Assembly: GCA_050950425.1 (NCBI GenBank)
Contig: JBMNHO010000002.1
Location: forward strand, 186,001-250,000
From: RGIG529 sp050950425
GTDB taxonomy: Bacteria; Bacillota; Clostridia; Oscillospirales; Oscillospiraceae
Length of the DNA: 64,000 nucleotides
Reading direction: 5' to 3'
A program made the position numbers and the translations under genes. A model generated the notes under the pieces. The model made no database searches and was not told the origin of the DNA. It saw nothing but the letters and a program-made list of their open reading frames with translations. Of the stretch, positions 23,868 through 33,713 are shown one piece after another. Position 1 is the stretch's first letter; each line of letters opens with the position of its first letter.

Positions 23868-26800
23868 TTAAAACAGCGTCATTTGGCTGGTATCCGGCAG
23901 TCCGTCCAGCGCGCCCATCCCCTGCAGCTGTTCAATATTTCCTTTCGTGACCTTTGGACAGGCGATGGAAAATTCCTCAATAGAGATAAATTTCCGCCCC
24001 GATCGTTGCTCCACAATATCCAGCGCTGCCGTTTCCCCCAATCCATTGATGGAGGCAAAGGGCGGGATGAGCCCGTTTCCGTCTATCTGGAAGTGAACAG
24101 CCCCCGAACGGTACAGGTCCACCGGATGAAACACAAAACCCCGCAGATAAAATTCATAACACACTTCCAGCGTAACGATCATATCTTCTTCCACAGACGA
24201 CAGATCGTTTCGCTGTTCCAATTCTTTCAGTTTTGCTTTCACCACTTCCATTCCCCGGGTCATAACAGACGCGTCAAACGCCTTTGCCCGAATGGAAAAA
24301 TAGGCGGCGTAGAACGCCAGCGGGTGGTGTACCTTGAACCAGGCGATGCGAAAGGCCATCATCACATAAGCCACTGCGTGGGCCTTTGGAAACAGATATT
24401 GAATTTTATGGCAGGAGTCAATGTACCACTTGGGAACATGGACGGCCTTCATTGCGTCTTCCCATTCCGGCAGCACCGCCTTTCCCTTTCGCACCCCTTC
24501 CATAATCTGAAAGGCCAGCTTTTCCTCCATCCCCTGTTCAATGAGATAAAGCATAATGTCGTCTCGGCAGCCAATGACTTCGTTGACCGTTGCGGTGCCG
24601 TTTAGGATATAGTCTCTGGCGTTGCCAAGCCATACGTCGGTTCCGTGGGAAAACCCTGAAATGCGAACCAACGTGTCAAATTGGGTCGGCAAGGTGTCCA
24701 AAAGCATCCCCCGAACAAAGCGTGTGCCAAACTCCGGAATGGCACAGGCGCCGGTGGGCCCTAAAACCGAGTCGTTCTCAAAGCCCAACACACCAGAGGA
24801 CGTAAAAATACGCATGGTATCCGGGTCATCCAGAGGGATTTTTTGAGGATCCACCCCCGTCAGATCCTGAAGCATGCGGATCATCGTCGGGTCATCATGC
24901 CCCAGAAGATCCAGCTTGAGCAGGTTGGACTCCATAGAATGGTATTCAAAATGCGTGGTGATAATGTCTGTTCCCATATCATCCGCAGGGCGCTGGACGG
25001 GGCAAAAATCATATATTTCGCGGTCTCTCGGAATGACCACCAGTCCGCCGGGGTGTTGGCCCGTGGTACGCTTGACGCCGACACAGCCCTTTGCCAGCCG
25101 GTTTTCCTCGGCGGCCGTTGTCTGCTTGCCGCGCTCTTCTAAATATTTTTTCACATAGCCAAAAGCCGTTTTTTCCGCCACCGTCCCGATGGTACCCGCC
25201 CGAAACACATGGTGTTCTCCGAACAATTCAAAGGTATGCCGATGGGCCTTGGCTTGGTATTCGCCGGAAAAGTTTAAATCAATGTCGGGTACTTTGTCCC
25301 CGCCGAACCCCAAAAAGGTTTCAAACGGAATGTTGAACCCGTCTTTTTCATACGGCGTCCCGCACACGGGGCAAGGCCGATCGGGCATGTCCGCCCCGCA
25401 TCCATATGTATCGTCCTTTGCAAATTCTGTATGCTGGCAGTTGGGACAGCGGTAGTGAGGCGGCAAGGCGTTTACCTCGGTGATCCCCGCCATATACGCC
25501 ACCAAGGAGGAGCCAACAGAGCCGCGAGAACCAACCAAGTACCCGTCACTCAGGGATTTTTGAACCAGTTTTTGGGCTGACATGTAAATCACCGCATAGT
25601 TGCAACCGATGATGTCGTGCAGCTCGGTTTCCAGCCGTTCCGATATCTCTTTGGGCAATGGCTCTCCGTAAAGGGCTTTTGCTTTCCCCCAGACCAGCGA
25701 TTTCAGCTCCTCTTCCGCGCCGTACAGTTTAGGGGCGAACAAGCCTTTCGGCAGAGGATGTACCTCTTCGCACCAATCCGCAATTTCATTGGTCGCTTCC
25801 ACCACCACGCGATGGGCTGTTTCCGCCCCAAGATAGGAAAACTCCTCCAGCATTTCATCCGTGGTTTTAAAATACAGGGGTAGCGGTTCATCGGCGTCTT
25901 TGAATTTTTTAGAAGCCAGCAGGATGTGCCGATATATCTCTTCTTCCGGGTTTAAAAAATGGACATCTCCAGTGGCCACCACAGGCTTGCCCAGTTGATC
26001 CCCCAAGCGCAGGATCACACGATTGAACTCCTTGAGATCTTCTTCGCTTTTTGCGCTGCCGTTTCGCAGCATAAAGTGATTGTTGCACAAGGGCATAATC
26101 TCCAAAAAGTCATAGTAAGACGCAATTTCCAGCAGCTCCCCTTCGCTTTTTCGGCTGATCACAGCCTGGAACAGCTCGCTGTTTTCACAGGCAGAGCCAA
26201 TGAGAAGCCCTTCTCGGTTTTCATCCAGCAAGCTACGGAGGATAATCGGAACCCGCTTGAAATATTCCAAGTGAGACAAAGACACCAGCTTGTATAAATT
26301 CCGCAGTCCCTTTTGATTTTGAACCAAAATGGTCATATGGCGCGGGTGTCCATCCAGCCGCTTTTTTTTCCCTTTGGCCAACACGTCGTTGACCTGTTGC
26401 AGGCTGGATGCTCCATTCTTTTTCAATTTCACACACAAAGCGGCAAAAATCAGCCCGGCAGTGGCGGCATCGTCCTCCGCCCGGTGATGGGAAAATGCCG
26501 GCAAATGCAGATGGCGCGCCACGATATCCAGCTTATGGCGGGAGAGGCTGGGCAACAATTGGCGGGAGAGCAGCAGCGTGTCCACAGAGGTCGATGCAAA
26601 GGAACGCCCCGTTTTGCGGCAGGCCTCCTGCAAAAAGGACAGATCGAACGCCGCATTATGGGCAATCAACGGCCGGCCATCCACAAAACGCAAAAACCGC
26701 TCCAACGCCTGGGGCAGCTCCGGCGCGCCTTGAAGCATTTCGTCCGTAATCCCGGTCAGCTTCACAATTTCTGCCGGAAGGGGACGTTTGGGATCCACAA

Positions 26801-28127
26801 AGGTTTGGAACCGCTCTTCCACCTGTCCGTTACGAAGCAGCACCGCGCCAATTTCTGTGATTTCGTCCTGTCCCGGATACAGTCCCGTTGTTTCCAAATC
26901 AAACGCGATGAATTCGCCGGAGAAGGGAACATCCTGTTCCCCCCGCACAGCCCGGACGCTTTCCAGATCATTGAGGTAATACGCTTCCATACCGTAAAGC
27001 AGCTTAATCCCAGCCTTTTTTGCCGCTTGGGCAGCATCTGGGAACGCCTGCACGATCCCATGATCCGTAATGGCCACCGCCTTGTGTCCCCATTTGGCCG
27101 CCTGGTCAATGGCAGCTTTCACATCCGTTAAGCCATCCATAGTGGAAAAACGGGTGTGTAAATGCAGCTCCACACGTTTTTCCGGTGCTTTATCTTCTCG
27201 CACGGGCACCTTCGTCTCCATAATATGAAGCGGCTCCAAGACCATGTCATTGTCAAACCGGTTCATATTCAGCCTTCCCTGAATCAGCAGATGCTGCCCT
27301 ACGGAAATCGCATCTACAATGGGTTTGGCTTCCTCATCCATCGCAAATTTAGAAACGCGGATAGAGCCTGTATAATCCGTAACATCAAAGGAAATCACCC
27401 AGGCGCCTCGTTTTTTCAAAGCGCGATGCTGGACGGAAAACACTTTTCCGCAGATGGTGACCATATTCAGGTCTAAATGGAGTGTTTCGATGGAAATCGG
27501 CGTTTTATGGATTGCCCTCCCATAAATCACCTTATGTTTGACCGTTTCTTTCTTCTCCGGTTTTTTGATGGAGCGGGCGCTCTCTTTCAGGCGCTCGATC
27601 CGCAGCGCCTCCCGTTTGCGCAGGGTTTCTTCCTTGCTTTCCTCCATCTGTATCGTACCCAAATGCAGAGAAAAAGCAGGATCCGTTTGTTTGAGTGTCT
27701 CGATCACAATTTGGAGATGAGGAGACAAAAGGGAAACCCCTGGGTCTTTGAGAAGCAAAGTCATTTCGCTTCCCTTTTCTTCTAAAACGGCATCTGCAAA
27801 CAAGCCCACAGCCGGTGGAAACTGGGCGGAAAACGCATTTTGAATGCGTTCCTTCCAAGAGTTGTCCGCCCAAGAGGCGGCAGTCTTCGCCGCCGATGCG
27901 CAAATGGAAACCTGGTTCATATCATAGGCCGCCGCAATAGAGGTTTCCGCGTGTTTTCGCATTTCTTCTGAAACGGCCCCATCCACTTGAATGGCAATGC
28001 ACCGCCCTTTTTTCTCAATGACAACGGAATGAACGACGATGGATGCAAAGGCCTGCCGTGTGGCTTCATCCGGAAGGCAAGGGGAAAACAGCTCTAGAAA
28101 TTTTTTTGTTTTATCTTGCACGCTCAT
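23868..28127 (-). CDS. polC: DNA polymerase III alpha subunit, Gram-positive PolC type
   Basis: The protein is about 1419 residues from ATG 28127 (GTGAGGAG site). Domain order is an N-terminal domain, an OB fold (about 220-310), a PHP domain (HLHTRFSTMDG near 322, interrupted), a DEDD 3'-5' exonuclease (FDLETTG near 409), a zinc module (CPNC...CPVC near 892), the polymerase with catalytic PDIDLNFSG near 951, and a late HhH region. It is the leading-strand replicase of low-GC Gram-positives. It is the last gene of the pyrH-polC operon, 10 bases after ispG. Confidence 0.97.
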   Translation of the reverse strand: MSVQDKTKKFLELFSPCLPDEATRQAFASIVVHSVVIEKKGRCIAIQVDGAVSEEMRKHAETSIAAAYDMNQVSICASAAKTAASWADNSWKERIQNAFSAQFPPAVGLFADAVLEEKGSEMTLLLKDPGVSLLSPHLQIVIETLKQTDPAFSLHLGTIQMEESKEETLRKREALRIERLKESARSIKKPEKKETVKHKVIYGRAIHKTPISIETLHLDLNMVTICGKVFSVQHRALKKRGAWVISFDVTDYTGSIRVSKFAMDEEAKPIVDAISVGQHLLIQGRLNMNRFDNDMVLEPLHIMETKVPVREDKAPEKRVELHLHTRFSTMDGLTDVKAAIDQAAKWGHKAVAITDHGIVQAFPDAAQAAKKAGIKLLYGMEAYYLNDLESVRAVRGEQDVPFSGEFIAFDLETTGLYPGQDEITEIGAVLLRNGQVEERFQTFVDPKRPLPAEIVKLTGITDEMLQGAPELPQALERFLRFVDGRPLIAHNAAFDLSFLQEACRKTGRSFASTSVDTLLLSRQLLPSLSRHKLDIVARHLHLPAFSHHRAEDDAATAGLIFAALCVKLKKNGASSLQQVNDVLAKGKKKRLDGHPRHMTILVQNQKGLRNLYKLVSLSHLEYFKRVPIILRSLLDENREGLLIGSACENSELFQAVISRKSEGELLEIASYYDFLEIMPLCNNHFMLRNGSAKSEEDLKEFNRVILRLGDQLGKPVVATGDVHFLNPEEEIYRHILLASKKFKDADEPLPLYFKTTDEMLEEFSYLGAETAHRVVVEATNEIADWCEEVHPLPKGLFAPKLYGAEEELKSLVWGKAKALYGEPLPKEISERLETELHDIIGCNYAVIYMSAQKLVQKSLSDGYLVGSRGSVGSSLVAYMAGITEVNALPPHYRCPNCQHTEFAKDDTYGCGADMPDRPCPVCGTPYEKDGFNIPFETFLGFGGDKVPDIDLNFSGEYQAKAHRHTFELFGEHHVFRAGTIGTVAEKTAFGYVKKYLEERGKQTTAAEENRLAKGCVGVKRTTGQHPGGLVVIPRDREIYDFCPVQRPADDMGTDIITTHFEYHSMESNLLKLDLLGHDDPTMIRMLQDLTGVDPQKIPLDDPDTMRIFTSSGVLGFENDSVLGPTGACAIPEFGTRFVRGMLLDTLPTQFDTLVRISGFSHGTDVWLGNARDYILNGTATVNEVIGCRDDIMLYLIEQGMEEKLAFQIMEGVRKGKAVLPEWEDAMKAVHVPKWYIDSCHKIQYLFPKAHAVAYVMMAFRIAWFKVHHPLAFYAAYFSIRAKAFDASVMTRGMEVVKAKLKELEQRNDLSSVEEDMIVTLEVCYEFYLRGFVFHPVDLYRSGAVHFQIDGNGLIPPFASINGLGETAALDIVEQRSGRKFISIEEFSIACPKVTKGNIEQLQGMGALDGLPDTSQMTLF

Positions 28128-28137
28128 ATCGTTCTCC

Positions 28138-29175
28138 TCACAATGTATCAATCAAAGCCATCAGTTCGTTCACCAAATCCGATTGGGGCACCGTTTTGAC
28201 GGGCTTCCCTTTGCAAAACAGCACGCCGCTGTCCTGCCCGCCCGCAATGCCAACATCGGCGGCGGACGCTTCCCCCGGCCCATTGACCACACAGCCCATC
28301 ACCGCCACCGTGATCTCTTTCGTACAAGTCTCCAAGCGGCGCTCCACTTCCTTCGCCAAGCCGATCAGATCGATTTGCGTTCTGCCGCAAGTGGGGCAGG
28401 AAATCAACTCCGGCCCGGAGGCTCTGCGTCCCGCTATCTGCAAAATACGTTTGGCGGCTATGATTTCCTCCACGGGGTCTGCCGTCAAAGAAACGCGGAT
28501 GGTATCGCCGATTCCCAAACACAGCAACCCGCCGATCCCCATGGCCGATTTCATTAGACCAACTTGCGGCGTGCCGCTTTCCGTTACCCCGATATGAAGG
28601 GGATGGTCCGTTTTTTCATGCAGCAGGCGGCAGGCCTCAATCGTCAGTGGAACATTGGTTGCCTTAATGGAAATACAGATATCGTCAAATTTCCATTTCT
28701 GCAAAAGCGCCATTTCCTTTAATGCGCTTTCCACCAAAGCCTCTGCCGTCACGCCACCGTGTTTTTCCAGAAGAGACTGCTCCAAAGATCCGCCGTTGAC
28801 CCCGATTCTGATGGGGATGCGGCGCTGCCTGCAGGCATTCGCCACCGCCCGTATCCGTTCCTCTCCGCCGATATTGCCAGGGTTGATACGGATTTTATCG
28901 GCACCGGCCTCTGCCGCCGCCAAAGCCAGACGCCAATCAAAATGAATGTCGGCCACCAATGGGATTCGGATCTCTTTTTTGATTGTTTCAATGGCCCGGG
29001 CCGCCTCCATGTTGGGCACCGCCACACGAATGATCTGGCACCCTGCTTGCTCCAACCGATTGATTTGGGCAACCGTCGCCTGCATATCTTCTGTTTTTGT
29101 GTTACACATGGATTGAATAGAAATGGGGGCGCCCCCGCCAACGGGAACGCCTCCAACCAATATTTGTTTTGTCAT
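28138..29175 (-). CDS. ispG: 4-hydroxy-3-methylbut-2-en-1-yl diphosphate synthase
   Basis: The protein is 345 residues with GAGGTGG before ATG 29175. The barrel domain has VADIHFDWRLALAAAEAGAD and RINPGNIGG. The 4Fe-4S cysteines are in SCPTCGRTQ and VMGCVVNGPGEA. It reductively opens the cyclic diphosphate MEcPP in the MEP isoprenoid pathway, acting with dxr in the same operon. Confidence 0.97.
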   Translation of the reverse strand: MTKQILVGGVPVGGGAPISIQSMCNTKTEDMQATVAQINRLEQAGCQIIRVAVPNMEAARAIETIKKEIRIPLVADIHFDWRLALAAAEAGADKIRINPGNIGGEERIRAVANACRQRRIPIRIGVNGGSLEQSLLEKHGGVTAEALVESALKEMALLQKWKFDDICISIKATNVPLTIEACRLLHEKTDHPLHIGVTESGTPQVGLMKSAMGIGGLLCLGIGDTIRVSLTADPVEEIIAAKRILQIAGRRASGPELISCPTCGRTQIDLIGLAKEVERRLETCTKEITVAVMGCVVNGPGEASAADVGIAGGQDSGVLFCKGKPVKTVPQSDLVNELMALIDTL

Positions 29176-29207
29176 GAGCCACCTCTATCTGGATCGTTCG
29201 ATTTTAG

Positions 29208-30248
29208 CTATCGGACGATGATCCTAAAAATGTCGTTAAATGCTACGACAACCATCAACACCAACAGGCAGATCAGCCCGGCCAAATGGATATATCCTTC
29301 ATACTTGGGGTCTATCTTTTTCTTTGTCAATAACGTGATGACACTGGAAATAAGCAGGAAAAAGATCCGCCCCCCGTCCAGCGCCGGAATGGGCAGCAAG
29401 TTCATAACCGCCAGGTTGATGGCAATCAATGCCGCGAAATAAAAAATATTCATGGCGGCGGCACCCACCGTCTGAGACTGCTCTCCCACCTGTGTCAGCG
29501 TATCCACGATGCCGATGGGGCCGGACACATCCTTCAAGCTAGCATGGCCGCTAAATAAATCCACAAGGCTCACACGTACCAACCGGACAAAATCCACAGA
29601 ATGAAACCACGCTTCCCGCAGCCGCATTCCAACGGTCGCGGGAACCACGGAGAAATTGATCCCATATCGGGTTGTGGTTTGACCGTTTTCCGTATATTCC
29701 TGCAGCTTCAAAGGGAAATCATCCAGTATCACGGTCTCCCCGTCTCTCTCCACGACCAAATCCATGGTTTCCCCATTGGTCCGGGCAAAGAAAATGGAAA
29801 TATCGCTGTAAATATAGATATTCTCTCCGTCTACCTTTGAAATCCGGTCGCCCTCCTGCAACCCGTTTTCCCCTGACAGGGCAAAGCCATCTGCAAACCC
29901 GTCAATCACAGGGGTGGAGAAGGCTTGACTCTGACTAAAGAGAAGCAAAATGATGACAAACCCCGTTAAAAAGTTCATAGCGGAGCCGGCCAGCAGAATG
30001 ATCAGTCGTTTCCAAACCTTCTGTGCCGTAAACGCCCGGGGATTATTTGTTTCCTCGTCTTCCCCTTCCATGGCGCAAAATCCGCCGATGGGAAACAAAC
30101 GAAGGGAATATTGCGTCTCCCCTTTTTGCTTTTTCCAGAGAGTAGGGCCCATACCAACGGCAAATTCATTGACCTGCACGCCCAAGAGCTTTGCCGTCAC
30201 AAAATGCCCAAATTCATGAAGCGCCACCAAGACGCCAAACATAACCAC
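29208..30248 (-). CDS. rseP: RIP-type zinc metalloprotease RseP (site-2 protease)
   Basis: The open frame is 346 residues. Motifs are the zinc site HEFGHF, a PDZ-like domain (GLQEGDRISKVDGENIYIYS) and the LDG motif NLLPIPALDGGRIFF, with four membrane helices. The GTG at 30248 has no ribosome site and would cut into the first helix. A TTG at 30276 with GAGGTGACAGG upstream would add the normal MSFLFILIA start if the A5 run at 30267-30271 were one base shorter, so the true 5' end is probably there. It cleaves anti-sigma factors or signal peptides within the membrane. Confidence 0.92.
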   Translation of the reverse strand: MVMFGVLVALHEFGHFVTAKLLGVQVNEFAVGMGPTLWKKQKGETQYSLRLFPIGGFCAMEGEDEETNNPRAFTAQKVWKRLIILLAGSAMNFLTGFVIILLLFSQSQAFSTPVIDGFADGFALSGENGLQEGDRISKVDGENIYIYSDISIFFARTNGETMDLVVERDGETVILDDFPLKLQEYTENGQTTTRYGINFSVVPATVGMRLREAWFHSVDFVRLVRVSLVDLFSGHASLKDVSGPIGIVDTLTQVGEQSQTVGAAAMNIFYFAALIAINLAVMNLLPIPALDGGRIFFLLISSVITLLTKKKIDPKYEGYIHLAGLICLLVLMVVVAFNDIFRIIVR

Positions 30249-30272
30249 TGCGATTAAAATAAACAGAAAAAC

Positions 30273-31496
30273 TCAACCTGTCACCTCGCCATTCTTACAA
30301 CATTTTTTGGGGCCTCCTGTGAAACACTTCAGGCCAATCGGGCGGCAGCGAGCGCCGCCTGTTTCCGTGCTTTGCCGTCCGCCTCCAAGATGGCGTCCAA
30401 TGTATCTGCCTGGGCATCCGGTGTTTCTTCCATTGTTTTTTTCCACAATTCGTTCTATGTCCAAAAAACCGCATTTTTCCTGTAAAAACAAATCCACCGC
30501 CACCTCATTGGCCGCGTTGAGTACGGCGCAGGCCGTCCCTTTCCGTTTTGCCGCTTCGCAAGCGAGCCGCAAGCATCCAAAGGTTTGATCGTCCGGTTTT
30601 CCGAAGGTCATGGAACATCCTTCTGTGAAATCCAACGGATGGCCCAGGGAGGGCATACGAGCGGGATATGTCAGCGCATATTGGATGGGCAGGCGCATAT
30701 CCGGCGGGCCAAGCTGCGCAATGACAGAGCCGTCCACGTACTCCACCATGGAATGCACCAAGCTCTCCCGGTGGATCACAATGGTGACGTGTTCGGGAGA
30801 AACCTGAAACAGATGCATGGCTTCTATCAGCTCCAGCCCCTTGTTCATCAGTGTCGCGGAATCAACGGTAATCTTCGGCCCCATGCTCCAGTTGGGGTGG
30901 CGCAGCGCTTGCGCCTTCGTCACATGCGTTAGCGTTTCTCTGTTTTTCCCAAAAAACGGACCGCCGGATGCCGTAAGCAAAATACGCTTCACTTCCCGCC
31001 GCTTTCCCTGGCCCAGCAAGCTCTGAAAAATGGCAGAATGCTCAGAATCCACCGGGATGATCTCCGCCCCGTGCTGCCTTGCTTTTGCCATAACCACGTC
31101 ACCAGCGCAAACCAGGGTTTCTTTGTTGGCTAGGGCGATGCGGCGACCTGCTTCGATCGCCGCAAGGGTGGGCCGTAGCCCCACCATCCCAACCACGGCA
31201 GTGACCACGGTGTCCACACGGTCAAGGGAAGCAGCCTCCAGCAGCCCTTCCATGCCACCTGCCACGCATATGTTCGTGTCTCTCAGCCGGCATCTCAGCT
31301 CGGCTGCCGTTTCCTCATCCGCCGCCGCCACAAGGGCGGGGGAAAAGCGCCGTGCCTGCTGCTCCAGCAGCGCAACGTTCCGGTTCCCGGTGATGGCACG
31401 AACGGAAAGCCCCAACGCTTCGGCCACTGCCAGCGTTTGCCGCCCGATGGAGCCTGTGGAGCCCAAAACTACAATGTTTCTTTTCAAAGTGTACAC
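30273..31496 (-). CDS. dxr: 1-deoxy-D-xylulose 5-phosphate reductoisomerase, 3' end frameshifted
   Basis: It starts GTG 31496 with AAGGA upstream. NADPH site VLGSTGSIGRQTLAVAE, metal and substrate sites VDSEHSAIFQ and ASGGPFFG, then MNKGLELIEA and NAANEVAVDLF. After FLDIERIVEK the frame becomes meaningless. Removing one base from the T7 run (plus strand) near 30436-30442 restores MEETPDAQADTLDAILEADG and a stop at 30329, the normal C-terminus. This looks like a sequencing indel, because the gene is essential for the MEP pathway and otherwise perfect. It makes MEP from DXP. Confidence 0.93.
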   Translation of the reverse strand: MYTLKRNIVVLGSTGSIGRQTLAVAEALGLSVRAITGNRNVALLEQQARRFSPALVAAADEETAAELRCRLRDTNICVAGGMEGLLEAASLDRVDTVVTAVVGMVGLRPTLAAIEAGRRIALANKETLVCAGDVVMAKARQHGAEIIPVDSEHSAIFQSLLGQGKRREVKRILLTASGGPFFGKNRETLTHVTKAQALRHPNWSMGPKITVDSATLMNKGLELIEAMHLFQVSPEHVTIVIHRESLVHSMVEYVDGSVIAQLGPPDMRLPIQYALTYPARMPSLGHPLDFTEGCSMTFGKPDDQTFGCLRLACEAAKRKGTACAVLNAANEVAVDLFLQEKCGFLDIERIVEKNNGRNTGCPGRYIGRHLGGGRQSTETGGARCRPIGLKCFTGGPKKCCKNGEVTG

Positions 31497-31535
31497 CTGT
31501 TTCCTTCAAAATAGATCAACGACTTGTAAATTTTT

Positions 31536-32348
31536 TTACAGAATGACAGGCCAGACGAGAAAGAGTAGCTCGAAGAGCGGCGCGCAAAAGATGACGCTGT
31601 CAAACCGGTCCAATACGCCGCCATGCCCGGGGAGCAGTTTCCCGTAGTCTTTGATCGCAAATTCCCGTTTGACGGCGGAAAACGCCAAATCGCCAAATTG
31701 GGAAATGGCGCTCCCAACGGCGCCATAAACAGCAATCGCCAAGTAATGCACCGGCCTGTGAAAGCCAATACCGATGATCAAACCATACAGCAGCGCAATC
31801 AAAACACTTCCCACGAGGCCGCCCAGGGCACCCTCCACTGTCTTTTTGGGGCTAATCCGCGGAGCCAGCTTTCGTTTCCCAAAAGCCACCCCCGTAAACA
31901 GTGCCGCAGCGTCGCTGCCAAAGGCGATGGCAAACGGGAGTAGGATCAGCAAACTCCCGTGCTCCATCGCCATAATACGAATCAGGGACGAGAGAAAAAA
32001 AGGCAGAAGGGTGCTGGCAAACAAAACGCCCCCGACTTGTTCCAGCTTTACCTTGCCGGGCGCCGCCATCACCTCACCAAATAGCAAAATGGCAAACAAG
32101 AGCAGCCCCGCCAGCGCAGGCGCAAACGGGCTTCCCAAATAAGACCAGATGGGGATGCTTGCACCGATCGCCATTCCATACAGCACCATGCGCATATGCG
32201 TTACAAACTTGGTGCCGCACAGCATTTCATAGACCGCCAAGGCCGACAAGGACGCCATCGCAATGGGCAGTGCAACAGGGGGGAACACAAAAAGAACCAA
32301 TAAAATCAAAGGAATACAGATAACAGCTACTAAAATGCGTGCGCGCAT
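31536..32348 (-). CDS. cdsA: Phosphatidate cytidylyltransferase
   Basis: The 270-residue protein has about eight membrane helices. The family signature is KDYGKLLPGHGGVLDRFDS near the C-terminus, with RISPKKTVEGALGG before it. It makes CDP-diacylglycerol for phospholipid synthesis. It overlaps uppS by one base (TAATG). Confidence 0.96.
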   Translation of the reverse strand: MRARILVAVICIPLILLVLFVFPPVALPIAMASLSALAVYEMLCGTKFVTHMRMVLYGMAIGASIPIWSYLGSPFAPALAGLLLFAILLFGEVMAAPGKVKLEQVGGVLFASTLLPFFLSSLIRIMAMEHGSLLILLPFAIAFGSDAAALFTGVAFGKRKLAPRISPKKTVEGALGGLVGSVLIALLYGLIIGIGFHRPVHYLAIAVYGAVGSAISQFGDLAFSAVKREFAIKDYGKLLPGHGGVLDRFDSVIFCAPLFELLFLVWPVIL

Positions 32349-33106
32349 TAGGCACCTCCTATTCCGCCAAACCTGCGGGAACGGTGTTGATAGTCTGCAA
32401 TGGCGCGATCTAGCTCTGCTTTGTCAAAATCCGGCCAGAGTACATCCGTAAAGTAATATTCCGCGTAGGCACCTTGCCAAAGCAAGAAGTTGGAAATCCT
32501 AACTTCTCCGCTGGGGCGGATGATCAGGTCCGGATCCGGAATTCCTTTGGAATAAAGATAGCCGGAAAACATCTCCTCTGTCAAATCATCCGGCGTCCTT
32601 TCCCCGTTCCGGCAGGCGGCGGCAAACGTCCTGGCCGCATGCAGGATTTCATCTCTTCCGCCGTAGTTCAGGCACAGATTAACCTGTAGCCCTTCCAAGG
32701 TTTTGGAGATTTCTTCCGTACGCGCGCAAAGCGCTTTCAGCTTTGGGGATAACGGTGTGAGATCCCCCAGAATGTGAAGCCGCACCCGATCCGCTTCCAT
32801 TTTTTCAATGGCTTCCAAAAGGTATTGTTCCAAAAGACCCATAATGGCATTGATTTCATCCGTTGGCCGCTTCCAGTTCTCTGTAGAAAAGGCGTAGACT
32901 GTAAAATAATCTATCCCAATTTCCTTGCAATATGTGGCAATGGAGCGAAAGGTCTCCGCTCCCACCGCATGCCCCGCCTTTCGGGGCAACCCCCGATTTC
33001 TGGCCCACCGGCCGTTTCCGTCCATAATAAGCGCGATATGGCGGGGCAGGCGGTTGCGATCCACCTTCCCCGCCGGAACTTTTCTTTTTTTCTTTTTGAA
33101 TATCAT
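32348..33106 (-). CDS. uppS: Undecaprenyl diphosphate synthase (cis-prenyltransferase)
   Basis: The 252-residue protein has the conserved HIALIMDGNGRWA with its catalytic Asp, GHAVGAETFRSI, YAFSTENWKRP, and the late DPDLIIRPSGEVRISNFLLW. It builds the C55 carrier lipid for the cell wall from isoprenoid units made by the same operon's dxr/ispG pathway. Confidence 0.97.
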   Translation of the reverse strand: MIFKKKKRKVPAGKVDRNRLPRHIALIMDGNGRWARNRGLPRKAGHAVGAETFRSIATYCKEIGIDYFTVYAFSTENWKRPTDEINAIMGLLEQYLLEAIEKMEADRVRLHILGDLTPLSPKLKALCARTEEISKTLEGLQVNLCLNYGGRDEILHAARTFAAACRNGERTPDDLTEEMFSGYLYSKGIPDPDLIIRPSGEVRISNFLLWQGAYAEYYFTDVLWPDFDKAELDRAIADYQHRSRRFGGIGGA

Positions 33107-33140
33107 GCTGCCTTCCTTATCGCCGGCCGTGTCTTTTTTC

Positions 33141-33707
33141 TTATACGGCCATCAATTCTTGTTCTTTTTTTCCGGCAAGTACATCAATTTCCTTGCAATA
33201 TTTGTCCGTCATCTCCTGTATGGTTTTTTCACATTCTTTCAGGTCATCCTCTGTGATTTCAGATTTTTTCTTCATAGCCTTAAATTTATCCACTGCATCC
33301 CTTCGGATATTACGGATGGCCACTTTCCCATTTTCACTGTATTTTCGCACTTGTTTGGTCAGCTCTTTTCTGCGCTCTTCCGTCAGCTGGGGAAAGCTTA
33401 AGCGGATGACCTTGCCGTCGTTTTGTGGGTTGATACCCAGATCTGACGTCAAAATGGCTTTTTCAACTTGCTTCAGCAGGGTATTGTCCCAAGGCTGTAT
33501 CACCAGCGTTCTGGGGTCAGGGGATGAGATGTTGCCGATCTGATGCAAAGGGGTCGCCGTTCCGTAGTAGTCCACGGTAATCCGATCCAACACTGCCGCA
33601 CTGGCCCGGCCGGCACGAACACTTGCAAAATCTCCCGCAACGACATCCACGGTTTTTTGCATTCTCGTTATATATTCTTCATATCTCTCTTTCATCGGTA
33701 GACTCAT
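33141..33707 (-). CDS. frr: Ribosome recycling factor
   Basis: The 188-residue protein has the RRF signature pieces DFASVRAGRASAAVLDRI, VDYYGTATPLHQIGNISSPD and LTEERRKELTKQVRKYSENG, and the ELMAV tail. It separates ribosomal subunits after termination together with EF-G. It lies 6 bases after pyrH. Confidence 0.97.
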   Translation of the reverse strand: MSLPMKERYEEYITRMQKTVDVVAGDFASVRAGRASAAVLDRITVDYYGTATPLHQIGNISSPDPRTLVIQPWDNTLLKQVEKAILTSDLGINPQNDGKVIRLSFPQLTEERRKELTKQVRKYSENGKVAIRNIRRDAVDKFKAMKKKSEITEDDLKECEKTIQEMTDKYCKEIDVLAGKKEQELMAV

Positions 33708-33713
33708 TCCTTT

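Noticed and set aside
30430..30445. Programmed -1 frameshift at an A AAA AAC slippery string in dxr
   Set aside because: The frame needed to restore the C-terminus is +1 relative to the zero frame, whereas this string would give -1. No family precedent is known to me.
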